Assembly: GCA_003529325.1 (NCBI GenBank)
Contig: DPVW01000443.1
Span: 1-6,907 of the forward strand
Length of the DNA: 6,907 nucleotides
Direction: 5' to 3'
Source of the DNA: Candidatus Latescibacterota bacterium
GTDB lineage: Bacteria > Latescibacterota > UBA2968 > UBA8231
Shown: piece by piece, positions 1-6,756 of the stretch
Position numbering within the stretch: the first letter of the stretch is position 1
Layout: each line of letters starts with the position of its first letter
Notes under the pieces: model-generated
What the model was told of the DNA's origin: nothing
Database searches by the model: none
What the model saw: the letters and a program-made list of their open reading frames with translations, nothing else
Position numbers and translations under genes: made by a program

Positions 1-1710
1 CTCGGCGACAATGACGACACCGTCGATTGTATCGATGAATATATCCGCCGAGTCCGGCAGACTCTGAGCGTCGTCGAGTCCTTCTGCCCGGACCAATGCT
101 TCGAAGGTCCATTCCCCGGCGACACTGGTGTCGAGCAGAACGGTCTCGAGAGAATCGAATAGCGCCAGACTATCCCCTGCTGCTGACGGCATCAGGCGAA
201 AGCCCTGGACTCGCAGAGAGTCAAACTGAGGTTGAAAATCGGTCGCCTCGGCATAGTACCAGTCGCTGTGCAGGACGACCCCACCGTTCTGTGTTGCCGT
301 GCCTGTAAAGGCTTGTTCAAAAGCGTGTCCATAGTCACTCATTGGCGACAGAATCGCTAACGTTTCGAGACCGAGTACGAGGGTTGCGTACTCGGCTAGC
401 GCTCGCCCTTGTACTTCGGGAATCGGGCTGAGTTGGAACAGATGGCGTCCCAATGTGTCGAGACCACTTTGTTGTGCCAGGGGTGCGATCAGTGGTACAC
501 CCGCAGCCTCGGCAACACCGGCGGCAGCGGCGCAGGAGGTAGAAAACACCGGTCCGACAATGCCAACGACACCGACCTGATCGATGAGAAATCGTGTGCC
601 CGCCACGACCCGGACCATGCGGCTCGCCTCACTCTGATAGATCGGCACCTTCTCCCCCTCGAAGTCGACGTAATCACGACCCGTATCGACGACGACGAGA
701 TCAAAGGGTTCACCCAGTCCTTCATTGGCCATCTGCGCACCGGCGAGCAGGTCGCGGCCAATCTCACGCTCCCAGCGCTCGCCAGACATCGGCGCCAGAA
801 TGCCAATGCGAGGGACCTCCTCACGCCCCAATGCCGGGGACCAACCTGCGTCGGGTGCAGAATCCAGATCCACGAGCTCAGTTGGCGGCGTGCTTTCCAC
901 AAAAGTCGGTTCACTCACGACAATCCCGGACATGCCTGAGCGGGCCAAGGAGCGAAACATCCCTGTGTTCCCCGTGCTGTCGAGATAGGCCGAATAGAGT
1001 TGTCGACTCTGGGCCGTCCACCCCAGTCGACCATACCAACGCGCCTCACCAAACAGGAGGGCGTCCCGTAACCGCTGCTCACCAAGTTGCACCCGGAAGC
1101 TCTCCAAGGCGCCGGTGGTGATCGCCCGATTGCCCACGATTGCTGCGAGACGCTCTGCGGCGCTCGCGCGCACCGACAGGGGTGCGGTATCCTCCAGAAT
1201 GGTGGCATACTCATGCGCCGACTCGTAGAACCGCTTGAGCTGATGATAGGCGTCCCCCGTGAGCAGCCGCGCATCGGCGCTGTAGCGGCTGTCCGGCGCC
1301 TGTCGTGTCAGTTCCCGTGCAGCATCGATGGCGGCACCATACGCTGCTAAGGCCTCGGGGCCGGAGCCTGCCTGCACACCCAGGCGAATCAGTGTTCGAC
1401 TGAGCATCAGCAGAGCAGCGCCGGAACGCTGGTTGGCCCCCAGGTCGGTGACGGCTTGAAAACTCTCCCGTGCGGTCTCGAGATTGCCACGGTCGTAGGC
1501 GGTGACGCCTTGGCTGAACTGCTGCTCCGCAGCGCGCAGATATCGTGCCCCCTCGAAGGCGGCATCGACAACCGGCACCAGGCAAGTCGCATTGACAGCC
1601 ACCACCAGCCATAGACTCCATGCCACGCCTTGTCGCCCCCAGAGTCCCCGGGTACATTCGCTGCTATGGACTGTTGACCCCTGTTTCCTCTTATCCTCAG
1701 GCTGCGACAA
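1..1710 (-). CDS. Exported TPR plus periplasmic-binding-fold protein, LpoA-like (partial, C-terminus beyond window)
   Basis: An uninterrupted minus-strand frame reaches base 1, so the C-terminal end is missing. Numbering is from GTG at 1626. A hydrophobic segment (residues 4-20) ends in a plausible signal peptidase I site, VDA|AF near residue 22. Residues about 30-235 are helical with TPR-like pairs (near 33-65 and 115-150). A linker follows, then from about 272 a type-I periplasmic-binding fold: RIGILAPMSG, GVVGIVGPVFSTS (352-364), AGVPLIAPLA (374-383), a region around FQLSPIPEVQG (397-407), and DYGHAF (431-436). This order matches LpoA-type penicillin-binding-protein activators and branched-chain amino-acid binding proteins. 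A role in activating a peptidoglycan synthase is inferred from architecture; ligand binding is equally possible. There is no good lipobox (NATC has Thr at -1). I chose TTG 1710: AAAGGA lies 7 bases upstream, and the extra N-terminus puts Arg residues (RGLWGRQG) just before the hydrophobic core. From GTG 1626 the signal would carry no positive charge. Confidence 0.85.
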   Translation of the reverse strand, partial: MSQPEDKRKQGSTVHSSECTRGLWGRQGVAWSLWLVVAVNATCLVPVVDAAFEGARYLRAAEQQFSQGVTAYDRGNLETARESFQAVTDLGANQRSGAALLMLSRTLIRLGVQAGSGPEALAAYGAAIDAARELTRQAPDSRYSADARLLTGDAYHQLKRFYESAHEYATILEDTAPLSVRASAAERLAAIVGNRAITTGALESFRVQLGEQRLRDALLFGEARWYGRLGWTAQSRQLYSAYLDSTGNTGMFRSLARSGMSGIVVSEPTFVESTPPTELVDLDSAPDAGWSPALGREEVPRIGILAPMSGERWEREIGRDLLAGAQMANEGLGEPFDLVVVDTGRDYVDFEGEKVPIYQSEASRMVRVVAGTRFLIDQVGVVGIVGPVFSTSCAAAAGVAEAAGVPLIAPLAQQSGLDTLGRHLFQLSPIPEVQGRALAEYATLVLGLETLAILSPMSDYGHAFEQAFTGTATQNGGVVLHSDWYYAEATDFQPQFDSLRVQGFRLMPSAAGDSLALFDSLETVLLDTSVAGEWTFEALVRAEGLDDAQSLPDSADIFIDTIDGVVIVAE

Positions 1711-1714
1711 GACG
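1627..1714. other. Divergent 5' region between the LpoA-like and ClpX-like genes
   Basis: Both divergent genes must be transcribed from this 88-base stretch or from within each other's 5' ends. I see no promoter with acceptable spacing on either strand. The plus strand has TTGACC (1674-1679) and TATCCT (1692-1697) only 12 bases apart. No sigma-54 type GG-N10-GC element was found. If TTG 1710 is the true start of the minus-strand gene, only four bases separate the two start codons and most of this stretch is coding. Confidence 0.4.
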
Positions 1715-3289
1715 ATGTCCTTTCGAAGGCGCGCCGACAAGCGCGGACAGGCAGATTGGCGTGCTGAAAAGCCCGGGCTCGATCCGGAACAGATTCGCCG
1801 CATCATCGAAGAGCAACGGCGGCGGCAGAACCCCGACAACCCGGAAGGTACGGAGAATGCCGGAGTAGAGACTTCGGGAGCCGGTGCCGACACACCGACG
1901 ATACCGATCTCGGAGCGGCTCGACTTCCATCTCAAGCCACAACAACTCATTGATCACCTCGACGAATTCGTCGTTGGCCAGCATAGAGCCAAGGTGATTC
2001 TGTCGACAAAGATCTGCACCCATTTCAATCGCCTCAGTCTGGCTGGCGAAGACAAGGACGAGGTGGGCCGCATCAAGAATAACGTATTGATGATTGGTCC
2101 CACAGGCGTCGGCAAGACCTACCTGATTCGTCTGATCGCCAAGCACCTCGGCGTGCCTTTCGTCAAGGCGGATGCCACCAAATTCAGCGAAACCGGGTAC
2201 GTCGGCGGGGATGTGGAGGACCTGGTCCGCGAGTTGGTCCACGAAGCTGATGGCGACATCGAAATGGCCCAACATGGCATCATCTACCTCGATGAGATTG
2301 ACAAGATCGCTTCCAGCGGACGCAGTACGGGACCGGACGTCTCCGGCTCAGGTGTGCAGCGCAACCTGCTCAAGCTGATGGAGGAGACCGACGTCGATCT
2401 GAAATCCCCGCATGACCTGTCATCGCAGATGGAGACGGTGATCCAAATGCAGCGTACGGGCAAGGCGGAGCGCAAGAAAATCAACACGCGGGACATCCTG
2501 TTCGTTGTCAGCGGCGCCTTCTTCGGCCTCGAGGATATCATCGCCCGACGCCTGAACCAGGGCAGCATGGGCTTTCAGGTCTCCGAGGAGGAAGGCCTGG
2601 CTGCTTCCGGTGACGGTACCAACCTGTTTCGTCAGACCCGGGCGCAGGACCTAATTGAGTATGGTTTCGAGTCCGAGTTCATTGGACGACTGCCGATAAC
2701 AGCCGTACTCGACGAACTGACGCGTGATGATTTTCTCTCTATCCTGCGTTCAGATAACAGCAGTGTCATCCTCTCCAAAGTTCGAGATTTCCTCGCCTAT
2801 GACATCGACTTGACCTTCGACGATGAAGCCCTGGAACGCCTCGCTGATCGTGCCATTGAAGAATGCACTGGTGCACGGGGACTCGTCAGCGCCATGGAAA
2901 AGGTATTGCTCGACTACGAATGCCGCCTGCCCTCCCTCGACGTCGATCGATTCACGGTGACAGCGGACATCGTCGAGCACTCAAACAAGGCGCTCGAAGA
3001 ATTCATCATCGAGCACTCACTGCGGACATGGTGCACGAACTTCGAACAGGACCACGGCATCCATCTCACCTTCACCAGTGGCGCCGCTGCCGATCTGCGG
3101 CAGCAGGCAGCCGCCAGCCAGCGACTTCCGGGTGAGTTGTGTGCGGAGCTGTTCTCAGATTACGGGCATGGTTTGAAGTTATTGGAAAAGACCGAATATG
3201 AAGTGACGGAAGAAGTCCTCTCCAACCCGCAGGAATCACTCAACGCCATGATCCGCCAGTTATACGCGGCACGACCTGAACAGATATGA
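1715..3289 (+). CDS. ClpX-like AAA+ unfoldase without zinc-binding domain
   Basis: This 524-residue cytoplasmic AAA+ ATPase of the HSP100/Clp family is closest to ClpX. Seen: Walker A GPTGVGKT (128-135), pore-1 loop GYVG (161-164), Walker B IIYLDEID (189-196), DVSGSGVQ (208-215), box VII EFIGRLP with arginine finger R325, and sensor-2 GARGL (386-390). It differs from canonical ClpX as follows. The N-terminus is Arg-rich with no CxxC pairs, so the substrate and adaptor-binding zinc domain is absent. The RKH-loop segment (about 225-262) is unrelated and charged. The ClpP-docking IGF tripeptide reads MGF (285-287). About 95 residues follow the usual ClpX end and resemble a second lid subdomain. 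From the family, it should unfold proteins for a partner peptidase; ClpP docking is possible but unproven, and ssrA-tag recognition is doubtful. It is not HslU: GYVG and GARGL are ClpX-type and there is no HslU I-domain. ATG 1715 is the only reasonable start; its ribosome site is weak. It converges on the regulator gene, stops four bases apart. Confidence 0.9.
   Translation: MSFRRRADKRGQADWRAEKPGLDPEQIRRIIEEQRRRQNPDNPEGTENAGVETSGAGADTPTIPISERLDFHLKPQQLIDHLDEFVVGQHRAKVILSTKICTHFNRLSLAGEDKDEVGRIKNNVLMIGPTGVGKTYLIRLIAKHLGVPFVKADATKFSETGYVGGDVEDLVRELVHEADGDIEMAQHGIIYLDEIDKIASSGRSTGPDVSGSGVQRNLLKLMEETDVDLKSPHDLSSQMETVIQMQRTGKAERKKINTRDILFVVSGAFFGLEDIIARRLNQGSMGFQVSEEEGLAASGDGTNLFRQTRAQDLIEYGFESEFIGRLPITAVLDELTRDDFLSILRSDNSSVILSKVRDFLAYDIDLTFDDEALERLADRAIEECTGARGLVSAMEKVLLDYECRLPSLDVDRFTVTADIVEHSNKALEEFIIEHSLRTWCTNFEQDHGIHLTFTSGAAADLRQQAAASQRLPGELCAELFSDYGHGLKLLEKTEYEVTEEVLSNPQESLNAMIRQLYAARPEQI
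1718..1723 (-). promoter_or_regulatory. Shine-Dalgarno site for the LpoA-like gene
   Basis: On the minus strand AAAGGA is followed after 7 bases by TTG at 1710, in frame with the exported protein. It decides for TTG 1710 over GTG 1626, which has only a G-run at a poor distance. The site lies inside the first codons of the divergent ClpX-like gene. Confidence 0.5.
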
Positions 3290-3293
3290 ATAG

Positions 3294-4721
3294 TTAGGGG
3301 CGGAGTCCGTACTCCTTCTCCTTGCGGTAGAGCGTACTCAAGCCGATTTCCAGCATGGCTGCCGCCTTCCGACGGTCATACCCCACGGCCTTCAACGTTT
3401 CTACCAGAGCAAGTTTTTCGATCTGTTTCATCGTCATACCAACGCGTAAACCCTCTTCATCAGCCGCCGCAGGTCTGTTTCGGCGGAGAGGTGCAGGTAC
3501 GTCAGCAACGTCGAAAATTCGATCAGCAGGTGACATGACGATCATGCCCTCGACGCAATTTTTCAGTTCGCGCACATTGCCCGGCCACTCGTAGCTCATC
3601 AGCAGGTCCATCGCCGCCGGTGTCATGGTATGCACATTGCGCTCATTCTCCTCCGAGAACTGGCGCAGAAACTCGTTGACTAGGACTGGCACATCCTCCC
3701 GGCACTCGCGCAGGGGGGGAATACGGATTGAGACAACGTTGAGCCGATAGAACAGGTCGGCACGGTAACTGCCATCCTCAACCATCTGCTCCAGATCTCG
3801 ATTCGTGGCAGCGAGGAGGCGGATATCGGCACGCAACGTCTCAGCGCCACCGACGCGCTCGAACTCACCGCTCTGGATGACCCGCAACAGTTTCACTTGC
3901 GTCGCCGGCGACAGGTCCCCTACCTCGTCCAGAAACATGGTGCCCATGTCAGCCATTTCGAAGCGTCCCTTGTGCGAAGTGCGGGCACCGGTAAATGCAC
4001 CACGTTCGTGGCCGAAGAGTTCGCTCTCCACAATCCCTTCCGGCAGGGCACCGCAGTTGGTCTCGACGAAGGCACGGTCCCGACGCGTGCTGTTCTGGTG
4101 AATCGCCTTGGCGACTTCACCTTTGCCGGTACCTGTCTCGCCCGTCAGCAGAACCGTCGCCCGTGATGGTGCGACTTGCTCGATCTGTGCGTAGATCCGT
4201 TGCCACGACGAGGACCGTCTGGCGATGCCGCCATACCGGTATCGCTCCTGCAGCCGCCGCTGTAGATCGCTGACCTCACCTACCAGTTGCTGGTGGGACA
4301 AGCCGCGATCCAGCACTGCCCGCAGCTTGCCCAGGTTGAGAGGGCGCACCTGGAAATCGTAGGCGCCCTGGCGCATGACCTCCGTTCCCTGTTCGATATC
4401 CTCTGCTGTGCCAGAGACGATGGCACAGATTTCGGGGTTGCGCTGCCTTGCGAGCTGAACGACCCGGAAGCCATCGATGCGACTGTCAGACATGTGGCAG
4501 ATCAGCGCATCGACCGACTCCGAATCCAGGATGTCGTATGCCGCAGCCCCGGCACACGCCCACAGCACCTCAAAGCCCTCCTGGCGCAGATACGAGACCA
4601 GTTGCTGGGTAGCCTCATCCTCTGGAGAAGCGACAAGGACGCGGGCTTGAGCTCGTTCGGAGCCAGCAGGCACGGGTTGCGTCAAGTCAGGCAGCCTGCC
4701 GTTGCGTGCTGTCGGCAACAA
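3294..4721 (-). CDS. Sigma-54-dependent NtrC-type regulator with a degenerate receiver domain
   Basis: A 475-residue protein, three domains in order. A receiver-like domain (about 27-140) keeps the fold (IDGF 82-85, GAYDF 119-123) but has Ala-Ser (31-32) instead of the acidic pair, His76 instead of the phospho-acceptor Asp, and Arg126 instead of the conserved Lys. A sigma-54 interaction AAA+ domain (about 163-390) has Walker A GETGTGKG (194-201), the sigma-54 loop GAFTGA (241-246), Walker B MFLDEVGD (262-269) and EWPGNVREL (378-386). A Fis-type helix-turn-helix lies at about 435-475 (KAAAMLEIGLSTLYRK). It should bind upstream DNA and use ATP to open sigma-54 promoters. The receiver cannot be phosphorylated conventionally, so activity may be constitutive or set by expression, ligand or partner. 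The start is uncertain: TTG 4721 overlaps the lon end by 35 bases and has no clear ribosome site; TTG 4685 and GTG 4673 are alternatives that leave all domains whole. Overlap or close spacing implies co-transcription and perhaps translational coupling with lon. Targets are unknown; no histidine kinase gene is visible. Confidence 0.93.
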   Translation of the reverse strand: MLPTARNGRLPDLTQPVPAGSERAQARVLVASPEDEATQQLVSYLRQEGFEVLWACAGAAAYDILDSESVDALICHMSDSRIDGFRVVQLARQRNPEICAIVSGTAEDIEQGTEVMRQGAYDFQVRPLNLGKLRAVLDRGLSHQQLVGEVSDLQRRLQERYRYGGIARRSSSWQRIYAQIEQVAPSRATVLLTGETGTGKGEVAKAIHQNSTRRDRAFVETNCGALPEGIVESELFGHERGAFTGARTSHKGRFEMADMGTMFLDEVGDLSPATQVKLLRVIQSGEFERVGGAETLRADIRLLAATNRDLEQMVEDGSYRADLFYRLNVVSIRIPPLRECREDVPVLVNEFLRQFSEENERNVHTMTPAAMDLLMSYEWPGNVRELKNCVEGMIVMSPADRIFDVADVPAPLRRNRPAAADEEGLRVGMTMKQIEKLALVETLKAVGYDRRKAAAMLEIGLSTLYRKEKEYGLRP

Positions 4722-6756
4722 GACTACTCGTCAGCACGTCGACCACCTCTACCAGGACAAAGGTCATCTCATCACGGACCGACGCCGGCAGTTCCAGCAA
4801 ATCTCGCTCGTTTCGCTGCGGCAGAATGACCGTCGTCATGCCCGCCCGGCGCGCCGCCAGCACCTTCTCTTCGACGCCACCCACGGGTAGCACCCGGCCC
4901 CGCAGAGTGACCTCCCCCATCATCGCTACATCGCCACGCACGGGGACTCCCGTCAGCAGAGACACGAGGGCAGTCGTCAGAGCGACCCCCGCGGACGGAC
5001 CATCCTTGGGGACGCCTCCAGCGGGTAGATGAACATGAATCTCCTGTCCTGCGAGAAAATCTGCAGGCAGGTCCCACGTATCTGCATGCGCACCGACATA
5101 TGACAGCGCGATCTGCGCCGACTCCTTCATCACGTCCCCGAGTTGTTCGGTGAGACGCAGGCCATCCCCTGCCATTCGAGTCGCTTCGATGTACATCACC
5201 TCACCCCCTGCCGGAGTCCATGCAAGACCGGCCACAAGCCCCGATGTCACACCGAAGTCATCGCGCACATCCTCCTCGGTCGAAAGTTTCTCCGGACCCA
5301 GGTAGGTACGCACATCATCTACGCCGATTCGAAACGGACCCCGTCCACCCTCCACTACACGCCGAGCCAGCTTGCGCCCCACATTAGCCAACTCCCGCGC
5401 AAAATTGCGCAGGCCTGCCTCTCGGGTGTACCCACGAACGATATGTCTCAGGGCGTCGTCGGTGATCTCAATCCTACGCCTGCCCAGTCCACTGGCTTTC
5501 AGACTCTTTGGCAAGAGGTGTTTGCGGGCGATCTGAATCTTCTCTTCTTCCGAGTAGCCCGACAATTGCAGGACTTCCATGCGGTCACGCAGGGGCGCCG
5601 GGATCGTGTCAAGGCGATTCGCCGTGGCCAGGAAGATGACCTGTGACAGATCCACGGGGACATCGAGATAATGATCGACAAAAGCGTGATTTTGTTCGGC
5701 ATCGAGCACTTCCAGCAGTGCCGAGGAAGGATCGCCTCGATGATCGGCGCCGACCTTGTCGATCTCATCGAGCTGGATCACAGGATTGTTCGTCCCCGCC
5801 TTGCACAGTGCCTGCACAAGTCGACCGGGCATGGCGCCCACATAGGTGCGGCGGTGGCCACGAATTTCGGCCTCGTCATGTACTCCACCGAGGGACATCC
5901 GCGCGAATCTCCGCCCAAGCGCGCGCGCCACGGAACGTCCGAGGGAGGTCTTGTCAACACCGGGAGAGCCCACCAGCAGAAGCATGGGGCCGCGGGCACC
6001 CTGCTGCTGGCCCCGAAGCTTGACCTTGCCCAGGCCTTCGTGATCTTTCTCTAGAATGTTCCGAGCCCGATCGATATCGGTATGCTCCTTCGAGCGCTTG
6101 TTCCAGGGCATGCCCAGCACCCAGTCAAGATAGGTATGTGAAACCGACGCCTCCGCCGCCCTTGCTGGCATGGACTCCAGCCGTTCGAGTTCAAGCTTGG
6201 CTTCCCGTACTGCCGCCTCGGGAAGACTGGAATGCTCCAGACGGGCCCGCAGAGACTCATCGGTCTCGTCGGACGTCCCCAACTCGCGTTGATGCTGTCC
6301 CATCTCTTGTTGGACCTGACTCTGAATCTTCTGACCCATCTCGAGCAGTGCCAGTTCGTGACCGAGTAACCCCGTCAGCTCCTGCAACCGAGCGCGCACT
6401 GAGGTCTCTTCAAGCAATCTCAGCTGCACTTCGTGCGTTGCCGTAGGTAGGGCGGATCCGATCAGATCGGTCAGCAACCCTGGAGTCTCCTGCTGCTCCC
6501 GTGCTCCCAGCTTGAGTGGTTTAGGCAGATCGGAGAAATCCACGAAGCGCTGAAACTGGCTGACCAGGTGGTGGGCAAGGGCCTGCTCCTCTGTTTCTCC
6601 CGTAAGCACGTCATCCAGTACCTCCACTTCTGCCTGAACCAGTGATTCCAGCGATCGGGGGTGCTTGGCCCGGATCCGCAACAAGGGCTGGAGCAGTGCG
6701 CGTGCCCCTCCCTCGGGGAGGCGCAGAACTTGGCGTGACAGCGCTGGCACCGACAA
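4687..6756 (-). CDS. lon: Lon (endopeptidase La) family protease, probably defective or decaying
   Basis: The open frame gives 689 residues (about 784 in E. coli Lon); numbering is from TTG 6756. Seen: Lon N-domain remainder (from VLRLPEG, 10-16) and coiled-coil linker; AAA+ module with Walker A region GSPGVDKT (263-270), pore-loop RRTYVGAMPG (302-311), Walker B VIQLDEID (326-333), sensor-1 ATAN (377-380), arginine-finger PLRDRME (388-394) and YTREAGLR (443-450); peptidase domain with Ser588 in PKDGPSAG (583-590) and Lys631 in GGVEEK (626-631), the complete Ser-Lys dyad. Lon normally degrades damaged and regulatory proteins in the cytoplasm using ATP. Oddities: Asp268 replaces the last Walker A Gly; the conserved YYLREQ-type segment is missing after QRE (157-159); the box II helix is missing after GLGKVK (241-246); and the first ~75 Lon residues lie upstream in shifted frames. 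TTG 6756 has no ribosome site and is only the first possible start after an in-frame TGA. Family assignment is certain; ATPase function is doubtful. It probably forms an operon with the downstream regulator. Confidence 0.92.
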   Translation of the reverse strand: MSVPALSRQVLRLPEGGARALLQPLLRIRAKHPRSLESLVQAEVEVLDDVLTGETEEQALAHHLVSQFQRFVDFSDLPKPLKLGAREQQETPGLLTDLIGSALPTATHEVQLRLLEETSVRARLQELTGLLGHELALLEMGQKIQSQVQQEMGQHQRELGTSDETDESLRARLEHSSLPEAAVREAKLELERLESMPARAAEASVSHTYLDWVLGMPWNKRSKEHTDIDRARNILEKDHEGLGKVKLRGQQQGARGPMLLLVGSPGVDKTSLGRSVARALGRRFARMSLGGVHDEAEIRGHRRTYVGAMPGRLVQALCKAGTNNPVIQLDEIDKVGADHRGDPSSALLEVLDAEQNHAFVDHYLDVPVDLSQVIFLATANRLDTIPAPLRDRMEVLQLSGYSEEEKIQIARKHLLPKSLKASGLGRRRIEITDDALRHIVRGYTREAGLRNFARELANVGRKLARRVVEGGRGPFRIGVDDVRTYLGPEKLSTEEDVRDDFGVTSGLVAGLAWTPAGGEVMYIEATRMAGDGLRLTEQLGDVMKESAQIALSYVGAHADTWDLPADFLAGQEIHVHLPAGGVPKDGPSAGVALTTALVSLLTGVPVRGDVAMMGEVTLRGRVLPVGGVEEKVLAARRAGMTTVILPQRNERDLLELPASVRDEMTFVLVEVVDVLTSSLVADSTQRQAA

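Noticed and set aside
489..1274. Open frames in the other minus-strand frames and on the plus strand across 96-1350
   Set aside because: They have Arg/Ser/Pro-rich out-of-frame composition and no motifs, while the TPR plus periplasmic-binding frame covers the whole region without a stop.
1674..1697. TTGACC ... TATCCT as a sigma-70 promoter for the ClpX-like gene
   Set aside because: The gap between the two hexamers is 12 bases rather than 16-18, and the -10 match is poor.
1502..1714. Upstream extension of the ClpX-like frame to the first in-frame start at 1502
   Set aside because: The added 71 residues have no Clp similarity and overlap the exported protein's coding sequence on the other strand; ATG 1715 is followed by sequence typical of a real N-terminus.
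1715..3289. HslU (ClpY) as identity of the AAA+ unfoldase
   Set aside because: There is no HslU I-domain insertion, no hslV nearby, and the GYVG, DVSGxGVQ and GARGL motifs are of ClpX type.
3302..3315. GGAGT-CCGT-ACTCC hairpin followed by a T/C-rich stretch as a terminator after the ClpX-like gene
   Set aside because: The stem has only five pairs, there is no real U-run, and it lies within the coding end of the convergent regulator gene.
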